Source: Metabacillus flavus (GTDB lineage: Bacteria; Bacillota; Bacilli; Bacillales; Bacillaceae). From it: a DNA stretch of 64,000 nt. The notes below the pieces were generated by a model. It searched no databases. It worked only from the letters and a program-made list of their open reading frames with translations, and was not told the DNA's origin. Where the stretch lies: contig NZ_JAGVRK010000001.1 in assembly GCF_018283675.1 (NCBI RefSeq), forward strand, positions 744,001-808,000, written 5' to 3'. Position numbers and translations under genes: made by a program. Each line of letters starts with the position of its first letter. The stretch's first letter is position 1. Positions 1-8,067 of this stretch are shown here, one piece after another.

Positions 1-107
1 AATCAATGCAGCTAGTACCTACTGTAATTAATAGTAAATTTGGCCACCTTGGTGGTGTAGGGGAAATAAAGAAATTAATCCAGATGAACATTTTTGAGGA
101 GGATTAA
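1..107 (+). CDS. 3' end of a polymorphic toxin gene (HNH-like C-terminus), partial
   Basis: The first 107 bases are open in one frame and end at TAA (105-107), giving about 34 C-terminal residues that include MQLVPTVINSKFGHLGG. A 'QLVP...H.GG' tail is typical of HNH/LHH-type nuclease domains at the C-terminus of LXG and related contact-dependent toxins. The stop is three bases before the next gene, whose ribosome binding site (GAGGAGGAT) lies inside this coding end. That tight toxin-immunity coupling supports the reading. The body of the gene is outside the window, so the nuclease assignment rests on the tail only. Confidence 0.6.
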   Translation, partial: SMQLVPTVINSKFGHLGGVGEIKKLIQMNIFEED

Positions 108-110
108 AAG

Positions 111-593
111 ATGAGTGAAGAAATAAATCATGAGGTATTTGGAAAAATTACTTTTAGACATGGATGGAGAAAGAAAGACTTTGAATTAGAGATGTTTGGT
201 AAAATTCAACTTATCGAAATAGTAATAGATGCTGAAGAAGATGGGGATTTTGAGGTTGAGCAAGAACACTCATATACAGAGTTTATGAAAGACTTAAACA
301 AAAGAGTAAATGATGCGGAGAAATCGGTGTTTAATTATTACCAAGAGCATGTTCTTTCTTACCGAGAACAGTTTGGAACGGATGCGGATAAATTAGCTCC
401 AAATATAAACAGTGTTGAAGAACTTGGAAATTTGGTGGTTCCTAAGCAGATATTTTTCCCCATGATATTTGATGAAGATAGAAGGGAAGCTGGCTTTATT
501 TGTGATTGTTCCTGGGATATTGAACTTGGCTTGGGTATAAAATTTGTAAACGAATCTATAGAAGAAGTTGGAGCCCAAGATATACTTATATGA
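111..593 (+). CDS. Putative immunity protein (DUF6985-like) for the upstream toxin
   Basis: A 160-residue, acidic, soluble protein with no signal peptide or membrane segment. The start ATG follows AGGAGG at a good distance. The C-terminal stretch 'CSWDIELGLGIKFVN...EEVGAQDI' resembles the end of DUF6985-type proteins, which often sit directly after polymorphic toxins. It begins three bases after the stop of the toxin tail, so it is almost certainly co-transcribed and probably neutralises that toxin in the cytoplasm. The family match is from memory of the motif; the immunity role is inferred from position. Confidence 0.6.
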   Translation: MSEEINHEVFGKITFRHGWRKKDFELEMFGKIQLIEIVIDAEEDGDFEVEQEHSYTEFMKDLNKRVNDAEKSVFNYYQEHVLSYREQFGTDADKLAPNINSVEELGNLVVPKQIFFPMIFDEDRREAGFICDCSWDIELGLGIKFVNESIEEVGAQDILI

Positions 594-632
594 ACTTTTT
601 CTTCTGAAGATATAGCCAAAAATAAAATTTTT

Positions 633-690
633 AAAAAGTGCCTGTCACCACCCGACAAACGACGAACTTGGGAAGTGGCTGGCACTTTTT
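633..690. repeat. Inverted repeat with AAAAAGTGCC / GGCACTTTTT arms
   Basis: The arms AAAAAGTGCC (633-642) and GGCACTTTTT (681-690) are exact complements and enclose 'TGTCACCACCCGACAAA...'. The T-runs on both sides allow it to work as a terminator after the immunity gene. The words GTGCCTGTCAC and GTGGCTGGCAC recur near 4613 and 6655, so it also looks like a dispersed Bacillus-type repeat. Confidence 0.5.
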
Positions 691-836
691 AAAACTTCAA
701 TTATTTTCCCCGTAGCAAAAAAACAGGTCATTCTATCCAATAAATTTCAACGTCAAAAACCACCAAGTCGACAAAATTCACGAAGTTTGGAAAAACGTAG
801 AATATAAGGAATCAAGGCCCACTAAAACAGCAAGCA

Positions 837-911
837 GGGACAAAGGGACTGGTTCCTTGTCCCACGCTTTAGGAAAGCTCTGAAGAGAGAAATTCTCTGC
901 GGGGCTTTTCT
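837..911. repeat. GGGACAA palindrome followed by a terminator-like hairpin
   Basis: GGGACAAAGG and TCCTTGTCCC (837-863) form a short hairpin, a common motif of Bacillaceae intergenic repeats. It is followed by AAAGCTCTG...GGGGCTTTT (873-909), another hairpin with a T-run. No gene could be supported between 594 and about 1245; the rest of that gap is A/T-rich with no clear homology. Confidence 0.35.
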
Positions 912-1406
912 TTTTGTATATACATTATGCATTTGCGGTGAGGACAAGGGCACAAGAACCTCGTCCTGAGCTCCCGTGGAGTTTACTGACCTAGAAATTT
1001 ATCCAGTTCTAAATGGATTCTATCCATTGCATAGGTCTAAGAGTTTATAAAGATAGCATAAATGGAGTTTGATTGAAGAAATTTTGTTTTAGTAACATTC
1101 ATGCAGTTCATATAAAGGGTTGTTTACATAAATGAGAAATATTTGGAAGAGGACATTTAGTTCCTTCCTTGATTCTGTATCCGTAAGGGACTTCATTTCC
1201 TAATGATCATGTTTTAAAGGGGAGTATGTTCCAAGGAGGCCTAAATCGACCTGGTCACGGACTGGAAAAAATTCATCCAGGCCGTTACTGATTTTTACAG
1301 TGACGTTCCGAAATGGGCAGAGGATTACAACCTTGCCGAATCGACTAAAGTCGCCATCCCCTTTCTTAAGGAAGGGCTCGAAACAGGTTCAAAAAACAGT
1401 AAAACG

Positions 1407-3230
1407 ATGGTCGAAACGCAGCACAGCGATCTCGAGGAGATTTTTAAACCTATTCACGATCTGATTTCCCTCACCGCTTTCTCCACAGAATCCTTCGACA
1501 CCAATATGAAAAAAGCGGACACGAAAAGAAGTGAAACGGTTACGGCTGTAGAGAATCTTGATACCTCCTATAAGGAAACCTACACGGCTCAGTCCAGTAC
1601 CATCGGAGTCGTCCAGCAAGGCTATATGGCTATCATGAACGCCACCGCCAAAAGCGGTTCCGTCCAGCCTATGAATTTCAACGTCAAAACCTATCAGGCC
1701 GACCCCATCCACGAGGTCCGGAAAAACGTACAGGAATCCATCGAAGCCTACCAAAAGCAGCAAGAGGAAGCCCAGAAAATCCGCGACGAAATCGCCGCAG
1801 AAAAAGCCAAAATCGAAGCGGAAAAGGCCCGAATCGAAGCCGAAAAGAACAAACCATGGTATGAAAAAACATGGGACGGCGTCAAAACATTTGCCGGAGA
1901 ATTCAGCGGCTTTTATGACTCCGTCCGGGCGACGACAGGCGTAGACCCCGTCACAGGCCGCAAGCTCTCCAACGCCGAGCGCGTAGCCGCAGGCGCCATG
2001 GCAGCGGCAGGCTTCATCCCCGTCGTCGGCTGGGCAGGCCGCGCCGTCAAAGGCGGAAGCGGGATTTATAAAACCGCCAAAGGCATAAACACAGCCAACC
2101 ATATGCTCGACGCCTACAAAAGCACAAAAGCCATGGACATTCTAAACAAGACTGAAAAAGGAATCTACGGCCTCTACACCGCCAACAGCGCCTGGGAATT
2201 CGGCAGCGGCCGGGATATGTTCGGGAACAAGCTGACAGAGGAGCAAAGGCAGAATGCGCTATGGAATGGGTTGACGATGGGGCTTGTTGGGGGTGGGGCT
2301 CATATTATTGATAAGGGCGGACTTCAAAAGCTCGGAAGCAAATTCCCGTACAGCACGAATTATGTGAAGGACAAACTCGCCAACGCCAACAATACTCTAA
2401 GGCAGATCGGAAGCAGGATAGGATCCAGAACGGAGGATGGCTTCCGCAGCATGCGAAACAGTGTTAACACCATCGGGACCAGAGCTAAGGACGCTGTGAA
2501 CCAGGTTAAAAAGAGAGCGCTGGATATTGAGGTTTCAACACCTCGTGTGTATAGCACAGCAGGCGGTCCGGGCATGCCACTGATTCAATGGGAGAAGCAA
2601 AAGCTTGGGGATATGATTCAGAGGATGGATTCAGGTGAAAATGTAAAGGCAAGTAACAAAGCTATGTACGGTGATAAGTTTTTGCCAAAAAAAGAAGATT
2701 TGGATGGTTTGCGAAAAAAGTGGAATGTTCCAGAAACACAAACAGTTGCAATTGGAAAAACTGATATACCTGGACTTGAAGATTTAAGTTTTGAAGGGGG
2801 TTCTCCAAAAGTTAGAAAAGAAGCAGGGCTACCAAGTTTGGATGAAATATACCCTGATCGGGAAATTAAAGCTCCATATAATAGAACAATAAGAGGACAC
2901 GCCCAGTTTATGGACCATGCAGAGGAAGGTGTAATAGCATCTTTCGAAGATTCTGTAAAAAAAGCAGGTATTGAGCCACATGAGTTGAAAGGAATACTTT
3001 ATATTCACCAGTCTAATCCCAACGGAATTTGTAATAAATGTACAAAAGGATTATTTGATCCTGTTGCAATAGGTGAGAGGGGAATTTTTAAGCAATTAAC
3101 TGATATGTATCCAAATTTAAATATAAAGGTATCTACAGAAATAGATTCAGGTCTACCATATCCTAGAGATACTTTGTCTTTTGAGATTCTTAACGGTGTC
3201 ACAAAAGATGTTGTTAAAATAAAAAAGTGA
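1407..3230 (+). CDS. LXG-type polymorphic toxin with C-terminal deaminase-fold domain; N-terminus damaged
   Basis: The 607-residue product has the layout of a type VII-secreted LXG effector. An N-terminal helical part (to about residue 110) is followed by a charged coiled coil rich in K/E/A (about 110-150). Next is a pre-toxin module with 'TTGVDPVTGRKLSNAERV' and 'AAAGFIPVVGWAGRA' (about 170-300). The C-terminal 170 residues contain GHAQFMDHAEEGV and, later, NPNGICNKCTKGL. The HAE plus CxxC pair is the zinc site of the nucleic-acid deaminase fold and recalls SCP1.201/DddA-type toxins. The frame is open back to 1245, where a TAA closes it, and no ATG, GTG or TTG with a ribosome site precedes 1407. 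The LXG start is therefore missing or frameshifted, and secretion may be lost. The deaminase call is from motifs only. Confidence 0.65.
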   Translation: MVETQHSDLEEIFKPIHDLISLTAFSTESFDTNMKKADTKRSETVTAVENLDTSYKETYTAQSSTIGVVQQGYMAIMNATAKSGSVQPMNFNVKTYQADPIHEVRKNVQESIEAYQKQQEEAQKIRDEIAAEKAKIEAEKARIEAEKNKPWYEKTWDGVKTFAGEFSGFYDSVRATTGVDPVTGRKLSNAERVAAGAMAAAGFIPVVGWAGRAVKGGSGIYKTAKGINTANHMLDAYKSTKAMDILNKTEKGIYGLYTANSAWEFGSGRDMFGNKLTEEQRQNALWNGLTMGLVGGGAHIIDKGGLQKLGSKFPYSTNYVKDKLANANNTLRQIGSRIGSRTEDGFRSMRNSVNTIGTRAKDAVNQVKKRALDIEVSTPRVYSTAGGPGMPLIQWEKQKLGDMIQRMDSGENVKASNKAMYGDKFLPKKEDLDGLRKKWNVPETQTVAIGKTDIPGLEDLSFEGGSPKVRKEAGLPSLDEIYPDREIKAPYNRTIRGHAQFMDHAEEGVIASFEDSVKKAGIEPHELKGILYIHQSNPNGICNKCTKGLFDPVAIGERGIFKQLTDMYPNLNIKVSTEIDSGLPYPRDTLSFEILNGVTKDVVKIKK

Positions 3231-3246
3231 ATAAGGAATGATTATT

Positions 3247-3744
3247 ATGAATTCTATTGAAAACCTCAAAGCAGAAGAGAAGGTAGCAGTTGGACTAGTG
3301 ATAGCGGAAAAAATGTTTAATAGTCTTGCTATAGAAGAACCAGGGTATAATACTGGAAGAGAAGCATTAGATTCTAGTTGGAAATGGCTTGAAGGTGGAA
3401 ATATTAGTGGAGATGAATTATGCAACTATATAGACAGCGAAGATTATATAGATGTAGCGGAGTTTGCGAACAAAGAAAAAGACGCTCAAAAGCAGTATGC
3501 GTGGTATTCCGTTTTAGATGCGGTTTCATATACAACATACCAAGCATATAACAAAGAGGGAAGGAGATTTCTTCCTCAAGTCATTGAAATAATTGATGAT
3601 GAAACTTTGATAACATTATGTGAAAACGCAATAGAATCTGGACAAGTTGAAAAGGAAAATCTTAATAATATAATTAGTTATGTATCAGAAAACGGTTACG
3701 TATCTGAGAAAAATATAAAAAAGGATAGTTTACCATTTTTTTGA
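3247..3744 (+). CDS. Imm6-like immunity protein for the deaminase toxin
   Basis: A 165-residue acidic cytoplasmic protein. ATG 3247 is preferred over ATG 3238 because AAGGA (3233-3237) is then nine bases upstream. The stretch 'ALDSSWKWLEGGNISGDELCNYID' matches the WKWL...L..Y.D core of Imm6 immunity proteins, a family linked in the literature on polymorphic toxins to deaminase and nuclease effectors. It starts 16 bases after the toxin stop and ends just before a strong terminator, so toxin and immunity form one unit. It would bind and block the toxin domain of the preceding gene. Family from motif, pairing from context. Confidence 0.7.
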   Translation: MNSIENLKAEEKVAVGLVIAEKMFNSLAIEEPGYNTGREALDSSWKWLEGGNISGDELCNYIDSEDYIDVAEFANKEKDAQKQYAWYSVLDAVSYTTYQAYNKEGRRFLPQVIEIIDDETLITLCENAIESGQVEKENLNNIISYVSENGYVSEKNIKKDSLPFF

Positions 3745-3761
3745 GAATCTATCTTGGGAGT

Positions 3762-3789
3762 CCCCTGGTAATGACCAGGGGGTTTTTTT
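3762..3789 (+). terminator. Rho-independent terminator of the toxin-immunity unit
   Basis: CCCCTGGT...ACCAGGGG with a five-base loop is followed by seven T residues. It lies 18 bases after the stop of the Imm6-like gene. Confidence 0.85.
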
Positions 3790-3965
3790 GTTAGAGGACG
3801 AAGTTTAAAAGGATGGGACAAAACGCTGTAAATATGAGAGGCCGTTGCAGCTGAAGTCAAAGCAGGTATAAGGGTTACTGGAAAGGAAAGTTTTATCTAA
3901 AGAAATGGAAAAATAATTGAGTAAATGAGGGATACTATGTTAGATACACTTCGGAAATTAAGAGA

Positions 3966-4395
3966 AAACATGGGACGGCGTCAAAACCTTCACAGGCGAA
4001 GTCAACGACTACTATGACTCTGTCCGCGCGGCAACCGGAGTCGACCCGGTCTCCGGTCGCAATCTCTCAGACGTCGAACGTGTTGCTTCCGGAGCCATGG
4101 CCGTCGCTGGCTTCATCCCCGTCATCGGCTAGGCCGAGCACGCCATCAAAGGCGGGACCGCCATTGTGAAAACCGCAATTGATTTTACTGAGGGAATTCA
4201 TATAGATACAAATATTGGATCGATCATCATTCGGGTGGAAATTTATCTGTGAAGAGATAATGGGGGGATTCATATGGTTATGAAGATAAAATAACGAAGC
4301 TAACTGAAGAATTTGAAAATGATAAAACTGGAGAAAAAGTACAAGGAATAACAATAATTGTGGATGGAAAGTTTCAACAAGTTTTAGATATTTAG
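3966..4395 (+). pseudogene. LXG toxin debris: pre-toxin module plus a different toxin tail
   Basis: Reading from about 3966 gives WDGVKTFTGEVNDYYDSV, then 'AATGVDPVSGRNLSDVERV...GFIPVIG' and a TAG at 4130. This is nearly the same module as residues ~155-215 of the toxin at 1407. After a degenerate stretch containing 'DHHSGGNLSVKR', another frame gives a 40-residue tail 'GYEDKITKLTEEFEND...VDGKFQQVLDI' ending at TAG 4393-4395. It is a decayed orphan toxin cassette. There is no intact frame or start. Confidence 0.65.
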
Positions 4396-4556
4396 AGAAC
4401 AGCATGGTTACGAGAATTATACTGATTTGATAAGAGATGCTTTATTTGAAGGAATGAATGGATTAAGGAAGCGGTAATATAAAAGTTATCCAAAGGCTTC
4501 ATATCGCCAATGGTAGTGATTTTACTGATGAAGAATTGTTAGAATTTGAAAGTTAA
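4396..4556 (+). pseudogene. Decayed immunity-gene fragment
   Basis: Directly after the toxin debris, short pieces in two frames read 'HGYENYTDLIRDALFEGMNG' and 'VIQRLHIANGSDFTDEELLEFES', ending at TAA 4554-4556. Position and acidic composition suggest the remnant of the cognate immunity gene, broken by at least one frameshift. No family could be named. Confidence 0.35.
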
Positions 4557-4729
4557 CTATGCAATAACTTTAACGAGACAGCTCCCATTGTTATTCATTT
4601 ATTCAAAAGTAGTGTCTGTCACCATCCGAACATGTCAGAAGACCTGATTTTGGTTTGCAGGGGATTGTTTAAATCTTGTCCTCTGTACCTATTTATTAGA
4701 AGGATTTAATATAATTTCGGAGGTGCCAA

Positions 4730-5173
4730 ATGGAAGGCGAAACAATTTATGACAAAAAATATATTATTGATAACGGGCTGGTATTTAACGATCAGTTGAG
4801 TTACGGAGGAGATGAATATGACTCCTTTATAGTTAAATACGATCAAAATAATAATGAACATATATATACTGGTATTATTTATGAGCTATACGAGAATGGG
4901 AACATTGCAAATTATTATGAAGTAAAAGCTGGTATAAAAGAAGGTTTAATGGTTTATTTCTTTCCAAATGGCCAAATTAAGGAAATTAAAAGATTGGAAA
5001 AGAACTCTTTGGAAGGTTTGCAAAAAGAATTTTCTGAAAATGGTGTTATAAAATCAAAAGAGCATAGAGTTTCCGGAAGATTAATGTCTTTTAAAAAGTA
5101 TGATAGCAAGGGGAATATTATTGAAGAAGAAACCGAACCTGCAAAAATAGAACTAAACTATAGGAACATGTAA
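4730..5173 (+). CDS. YwqK-like antitoxin/immunity protein with MORN-variant repeats
   Basis: A 147-residue protein preceded by CGGAGGTG at good spacing. It contains successive 'YENGNIANYYEVKAGIKEG', 'FFPNGQIKEIKRLEKNSLEG' and 'FSENGVIKSKEHRVSG' segments, the ~22-residue MORN-variant repeats of the YwqK family. In B. subtilis YwqK protects against the LXG deaminase toxin YwqJ, so an orphan copy inside this toxin locus fits an immunity role. After the stop, another frame reads TCKEDNEYWEFKKEQEKW before a stop, which hints at a truncated neighbour or a C-terminal frameshift. Family fairly sure; the toxin it matches is not visible. Confidence 0.65.
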   Translation: MEGETIYDKKYIIDNGLVFNDQLSYGGDEYDSFIVKYDQNNNEHIYTGIIYELYENGNIANYYEVKAGIKEGLMVYFFPNGQIKEIKRLEKNSLEGLQKEFSENGVIKSKEHRVSGRLMSFKKYDSKGNIIEEETEPAKIELNYRNM

Positions 5174-5329
5174 GGAAGATAATGAGTATTGGGAATTTAA
5201 AAAAGAACAAGAAAAATGGACTGCTGAAATTCCATTGAGGCGATGAGAAATACAAAATCCGGGAACTGAGAATTGAAAAGGCGATTTCAGCCTCCATCGA
5301 ACACAAGAGGGCATTCATTAAAGAAACAA

Positions 5330-5358
5330 ATAAAGCACTCTCATGAGTGCTTTATTTC
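5330..5358. terminator. Bidirectional terminator
   Basis: AAAGCACTC TCAT GAGTGCTTT with A-run on one side and T-run on the other lies between the converging YwqK-like gene and the Ltp-repeat gene and can serve both. Confidence 0.8.
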
Positions 5359-5364
5359 ATCTTA

Positions 5365-6111
5365 TTAGTTTAGTTTTTGTATCGCGTAATCGGCTTCTTC
5401 TTTAGTAAACTTCTCCCCGTACTCAGAAGTGAGCTGATCTCTTATGGATTCAGGGGACATGTTCATTTGGGACTGATAATCTTTTGCTTTTTTTAAAGCA
5501 TTTTCTTTGTAGTCCGCTTTTAAATTGTCGACGGCATATTTCGCTTCTTCCGTCGTGAATTTCTCGCCGCTGTCTGAGGTCAGCTGGTCATAGATGCCTG
5601 CTTTGGACATGTACATCGTGTCTGAATACGATTGGGCTTTCGCGAGTGCGTTCGCATTCCAGTCGTGCTCTAGGTTTTCTATAGCGTAATCGGCTGCCTC
5701 TTTTGAGAACTTTTCGCCGTACTCTGATGTCAATTGGTCGGATATGGAGTTTTTTGACATATCCATGGTGCTTGCGTAGGATTTTGCTTTATCGAGTGCA
5801 GAGGCGTGCTCGGCAGGAACGTTGCTCTCTTCCGCTTCCTCGACTGCTATCTCTTCTGCTTCCTCGACTGCTATCTCTTCTGTTGCATCTTCTGCAGGTG
5901 CCGGTTCTGTTTCCTCGACGACTACCTCTTCAGTCGTCGTTTCCACTGCAGCTGGCTCTGTTTCGACCTCTTCTGCTTCCGCTGCCACCGGTTTTTCTTC
6001 CGGTTGTTCTTCTTGTCCTCCGCCGACAGTCCCTGCACCAATCAAAAAGATAATGGCCCATACCCACCATTTCTTATACCAGGATTTTTTAGATTTTACT
6101 TGTGCTTGCAC
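5365..6111 (-). CDS. Membrane-anchored protein with three Ltp-type helical repeats
   Basis: A 248-residue protein starting at GTG 6111 (AAGGAGG nine bases upstream). A short basic N-terminus is followed by one membrane segment (WWVWAIIFLIGAGTVGG). A ~75-residue linker is very rich in Glu, Val and Ala with direct repeats of EEIAVEEAEE. Three ~48-residue repeats follow, each with 'ALxKAxxYxxxMxMSxxxIxDQLTSexGEKFxxEEAxYAIxxL'. These repeats are those of the host-cell-surface Ltp family (PF07553), known from a streptococcal phage superinfection-exclusion lipoprotein. This copy has no lipobox cysteine and is held by the N-terminal helix with repeats outside. Its role is unknown; a cell-surface or phage-exclusion function is possible. 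Confidence 0.7.
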   Translation of the reverse strand: MQAQVKSKKSWYKKWWVWAIIFLIGAGTVGGGQEEQPEEKPVAAEAEEVETEPAAVETTTEEVVVEETEPAPAEDATEEIAVEEAEEIAVEEAEESNVPAEHASALDKAKSYASTMDMSKNSISDQLTSEYGEKFSKEAADYAIENLEHDWNANALAKAQSYSDTMYMSKAGIYDQLTSDSGEKFTTEEAKYAVDNLKADYKENALKKAKDYQSQMNMSPESIRDQLTSEYGEKFTKEEADYAIQKLN

Positions 6112-6176
6112 GTTGTGTGCCTCCTTCTTAATTTAACTGATTTAGTATATCATGCCTGCATCGTTTGTAACGCTTT

Positions 6177-6298
6177 TATTTTCCTTGATTTTCACCTTTT
6201 TCCACATTAAAGTATCCTTGCCCCGATATGAACTGTTTAAGCGGAATCCCTTCCTTGCTCAACCGTTTAAACTCTTCTGGGGTCCCTTCGTTAAAGAT
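6177..6298 (-). pseudogene. Small unrecognised coding remnant
   Basis: The reverse strand reads 'IFNEGTPEEFKRLSKEGIP' followed by LKQFISGQGYFNVEKGENQGK and a stop, a sequence of protein-like quality. It has no start and a stop just upstream, so it is at most the tail of a lost gene at the edge of the toxin locus. Family not recognised. Confidence 0.3.
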
Positions 6299-6424
6299 AC
6301 AGGTTCATTTTATGGGTCCCGTCAAGGTGGTGGCCAAGAATGGTAACAATGGGTTCAATTGCTACTTCGATGGCGTCCACAGTAACCGAGATAATGCGAC
6401 CTCCAAGGATGTCCCTATTTCACA

Positions 6425-6655
6425 GTCCGACCGTTCCAGCAAGCTCGGCAGCAAATTTCCGTACAGCACGAACTATGTGAAGGACAAACTCGTCAATGCA
6501 AATAGCAGATAGGAAGCCGGGTAGGATCGAGAACAGAGGATGCCTTACGAAATACCCTAACGGCTGCAAACAAAATGGGGACAAGAGCCAAAGAGGCCGT
6601 CAACTATGTTAAACAGAAAGTATTAAATACCAAGGTTCCAAAAGAAGTCCGTGTG
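6425..6655 (+). pseudogene. Second LXG toxin remnant
   Basis: The words KLGSKFPYSTNYVKDKL and then 'TRTEDALRN..NTMGTRAKEAVNYVKQKVLNTKVP' read in different frames match residues ~310-390 of the toxin at 1407, with stops and frameshifts between. It is the linker between pre-toxin and toxin domain of another damaged cassette, located just upstream of an intact immunity-like gene. Confidence 0.65.
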
Positions 6656-6861
6656 AAGTGACAGGCACCTTTTTAAAGAAATTTATTATATTCATCACAG
6701 TAAAAAGCCGTTCAGTACAGTCAATGGATTGGCATACAAACATGTATGATAGTTATGGAACTGTAAAATTCATTCCAATTGTTCAGTGTTTAAGATATCA
6801 TAATTTTTAGAATAAGTAATATTAGTTTCGAAAACATAGTCTGCTAGAGGATGTGAATGAT

Positions 6862-7425
6862 ATGGGATTCTTTCAGCGCTTTTTTAAGAAAGTGGAAGAG
6901 GTAAATAATCAAGAAGCGGCCGCTTCTGAACTGGAGTCTGAGTTATATGTCGAGTCACCGGAAGAAGAGGCAATGAACCTATGGGTGGAAATTGCACAGA
7001 ATATTCTTGTCAATTCAGTCAGGGCCACTGGTAATTCAGTCGATCGTGCTTTTGTTTTAGTTGAAATGAGAGAACAGCCTTCTTTCGATATTTTTTATCA
7101 AAAAGATGGAGATTTAGTAATGTGGTACGAGCTGGAAGATCCTGCGATTAAAGAAAGAATTGAAAATGAGCTTTTGCCGCAAGCGCCGAGTGTTGCGTCT
7201 GCGGTGAATGGAAACTTTGCTGAAATTGGACAACCTGAAATTACATTTGCCCAGCTGCAGTTTGAGTGGGCAACGAAAGCATGGTTTTCTCATATCATCA
7301 GGGAAGATGATGCTCATGCCAAGCTTGCCAAGGATGAGGTTTTACATAATTGGTTCAATAACTTAAGTACGGAAATTAAAACGCAGCAATTGGATAGCGA
7401 TACAAAGCTTTCGTGGTATCCATAA
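6862..7425 (+). CDS. Unknown acidic protein, possibly an orphan immunity protein
   Basis: A 187-residue soluble protein. ATG 6862 (AGAGG eleven bases upstream) is a better start than the in-frame GTG at 6853, which almost touches the ribosome site. The middle holds 'VEMREQPSFDIFYQKDGDLVMW' and 'ITFAQLQFEWATKAWFSHI', a mixed alpha/beta pattern rich in Trp and acidic residues. This is loosely like YezG/DUF600-type immunity proteins. It follows a toxin remnant and could be the surviving immunity half of that pair. The family is not certain. Confidence 0.45.
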   Translation: MGFFQRFFKKVEEVNNQEAAASELESELYVESPEEEAMNLWVEIAQNILVNSVRATGNSVDRAFVLVEMREQPSFDIFYQKDGDLVMWYELEDPAIKERIENELLPQAPSVASAVNGNFAEIGQPEITFAQLQFEWATKAWFSHIIREDDAHAKLAKDEVLHNWFNNLSTEIKTQQLDSDTKLSWYP

Positions 7426-7459
7426 ACGTATAATAAAAACTGTACACCGGAGGCAAACC

Positions 7460-8005
7460 ATGAAAAATATCATCATCCAAAGACCCGTACCAGCCCAGAC
7501 AAACGAACTGCACCAATTCTTCAGCCGCGTCATCACCGATACCTTCATTAAAGAAGGAATTGGCGACAGAAAAGAGGACTTAAAAGACGAGATAGCTGAA
7601 AAAGTATATTATCTTCAAAGTGATTTTGAAACGAATGGAGAAAAGCGATTTTTTTTAGCTGCATTAGAAGATGGCAAGGTCATTGGCACGATTGAATTTG
7701 GTCCTGCAAGTGAACTCATTTGTAAATGTACAAACGGCACTTATAAAGATCTGATGGAGGTTGGCACGGTGTTTGTAGATCCGGATTATCAGAAGAATGG
7801 ACTTGGCAGCCGGATGCTGCAGGCTATGTTTGCCGAATTGAGGAATCGGGGATTTGAAGAATTTTGTCTGGACAGCGGCTATGGCCAGGCACAGCAGATC
7901 TGGAGTAAAAGATTTGGGGAGCCGGAGTATTGGCTGCGGGATTATTGGGGAGAGGGATTGGATCATATGATTTGGAGGTTTAAGGTTAGGGATGTTTTGG
8001 TTTAG
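7460..8005 (+). CDS. GNAT-family N-acetyltransferase
   Basis: A 181-residue protein with CCGGAGG eight bases before ATG. 'VGTVFVDPDYQKNGLGSRML' is the acetyl-CoA-binding motif A of GNAT enzymes (Q-x-x-G-L-G pyrophosphate loop), followed by an amphipathic helix and 'GFEEFCLDSGYGQAQ'. It would transfer an acetyl group from acetyl-CoA to a small molecule or protein amine in the cytoplasm; the substrate cannot be told. It lies 35 bases after the preceding gene and may share its transcript. Confidence 0.75.
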   Translation: MKNIIIQRPVPAQTNELHQFFSRVITDTFIKEGIGDRKEDLKDEIAEKVYYLQSDFETNGEKRFFLAALEDGKVIGTIEFGPASELICKCTNGTYKDLMEVGTVFVDPDYQKNGLGSRMLQAMFAELRNRGFEEFCLDSGYGQAQQIWSKRFGEPEYWLRDYWGEGLDHMIWRFKVRDVLV

Positions 8006-8035
8006 TTTTTTTCATTTAAATGGCCAAGTTCCGAA

Positions 8036-8067
8036 CAAAAAAAGGGCTATAGTAAGCCCCTTTTGTT
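8036..8067 (-). terminator. Terminator of the ankyrin gene
   Basis: On the reverse strand AAAAGGGGCTTACTATAGCCC is followed by TTTTTTTG, directly after the ankyrin-gene stop. Confidence 0.75.

Noticed and set aside
1389-2102. Long reverse-strand reading frame opposite the LXG toxin
   Set aside because: It is the antisense shadow of the GC-rich toxin module, with low-complexity Phe/Gly/Asp composition, and has no ribosome site.
5703-6210. Forward reading frames opposite the Ltp-repeat gene
   Set aside because: They are antisense to the Glu-rich linker (Ser/Leu/Phe runs) and lack starts with ribosome sites.
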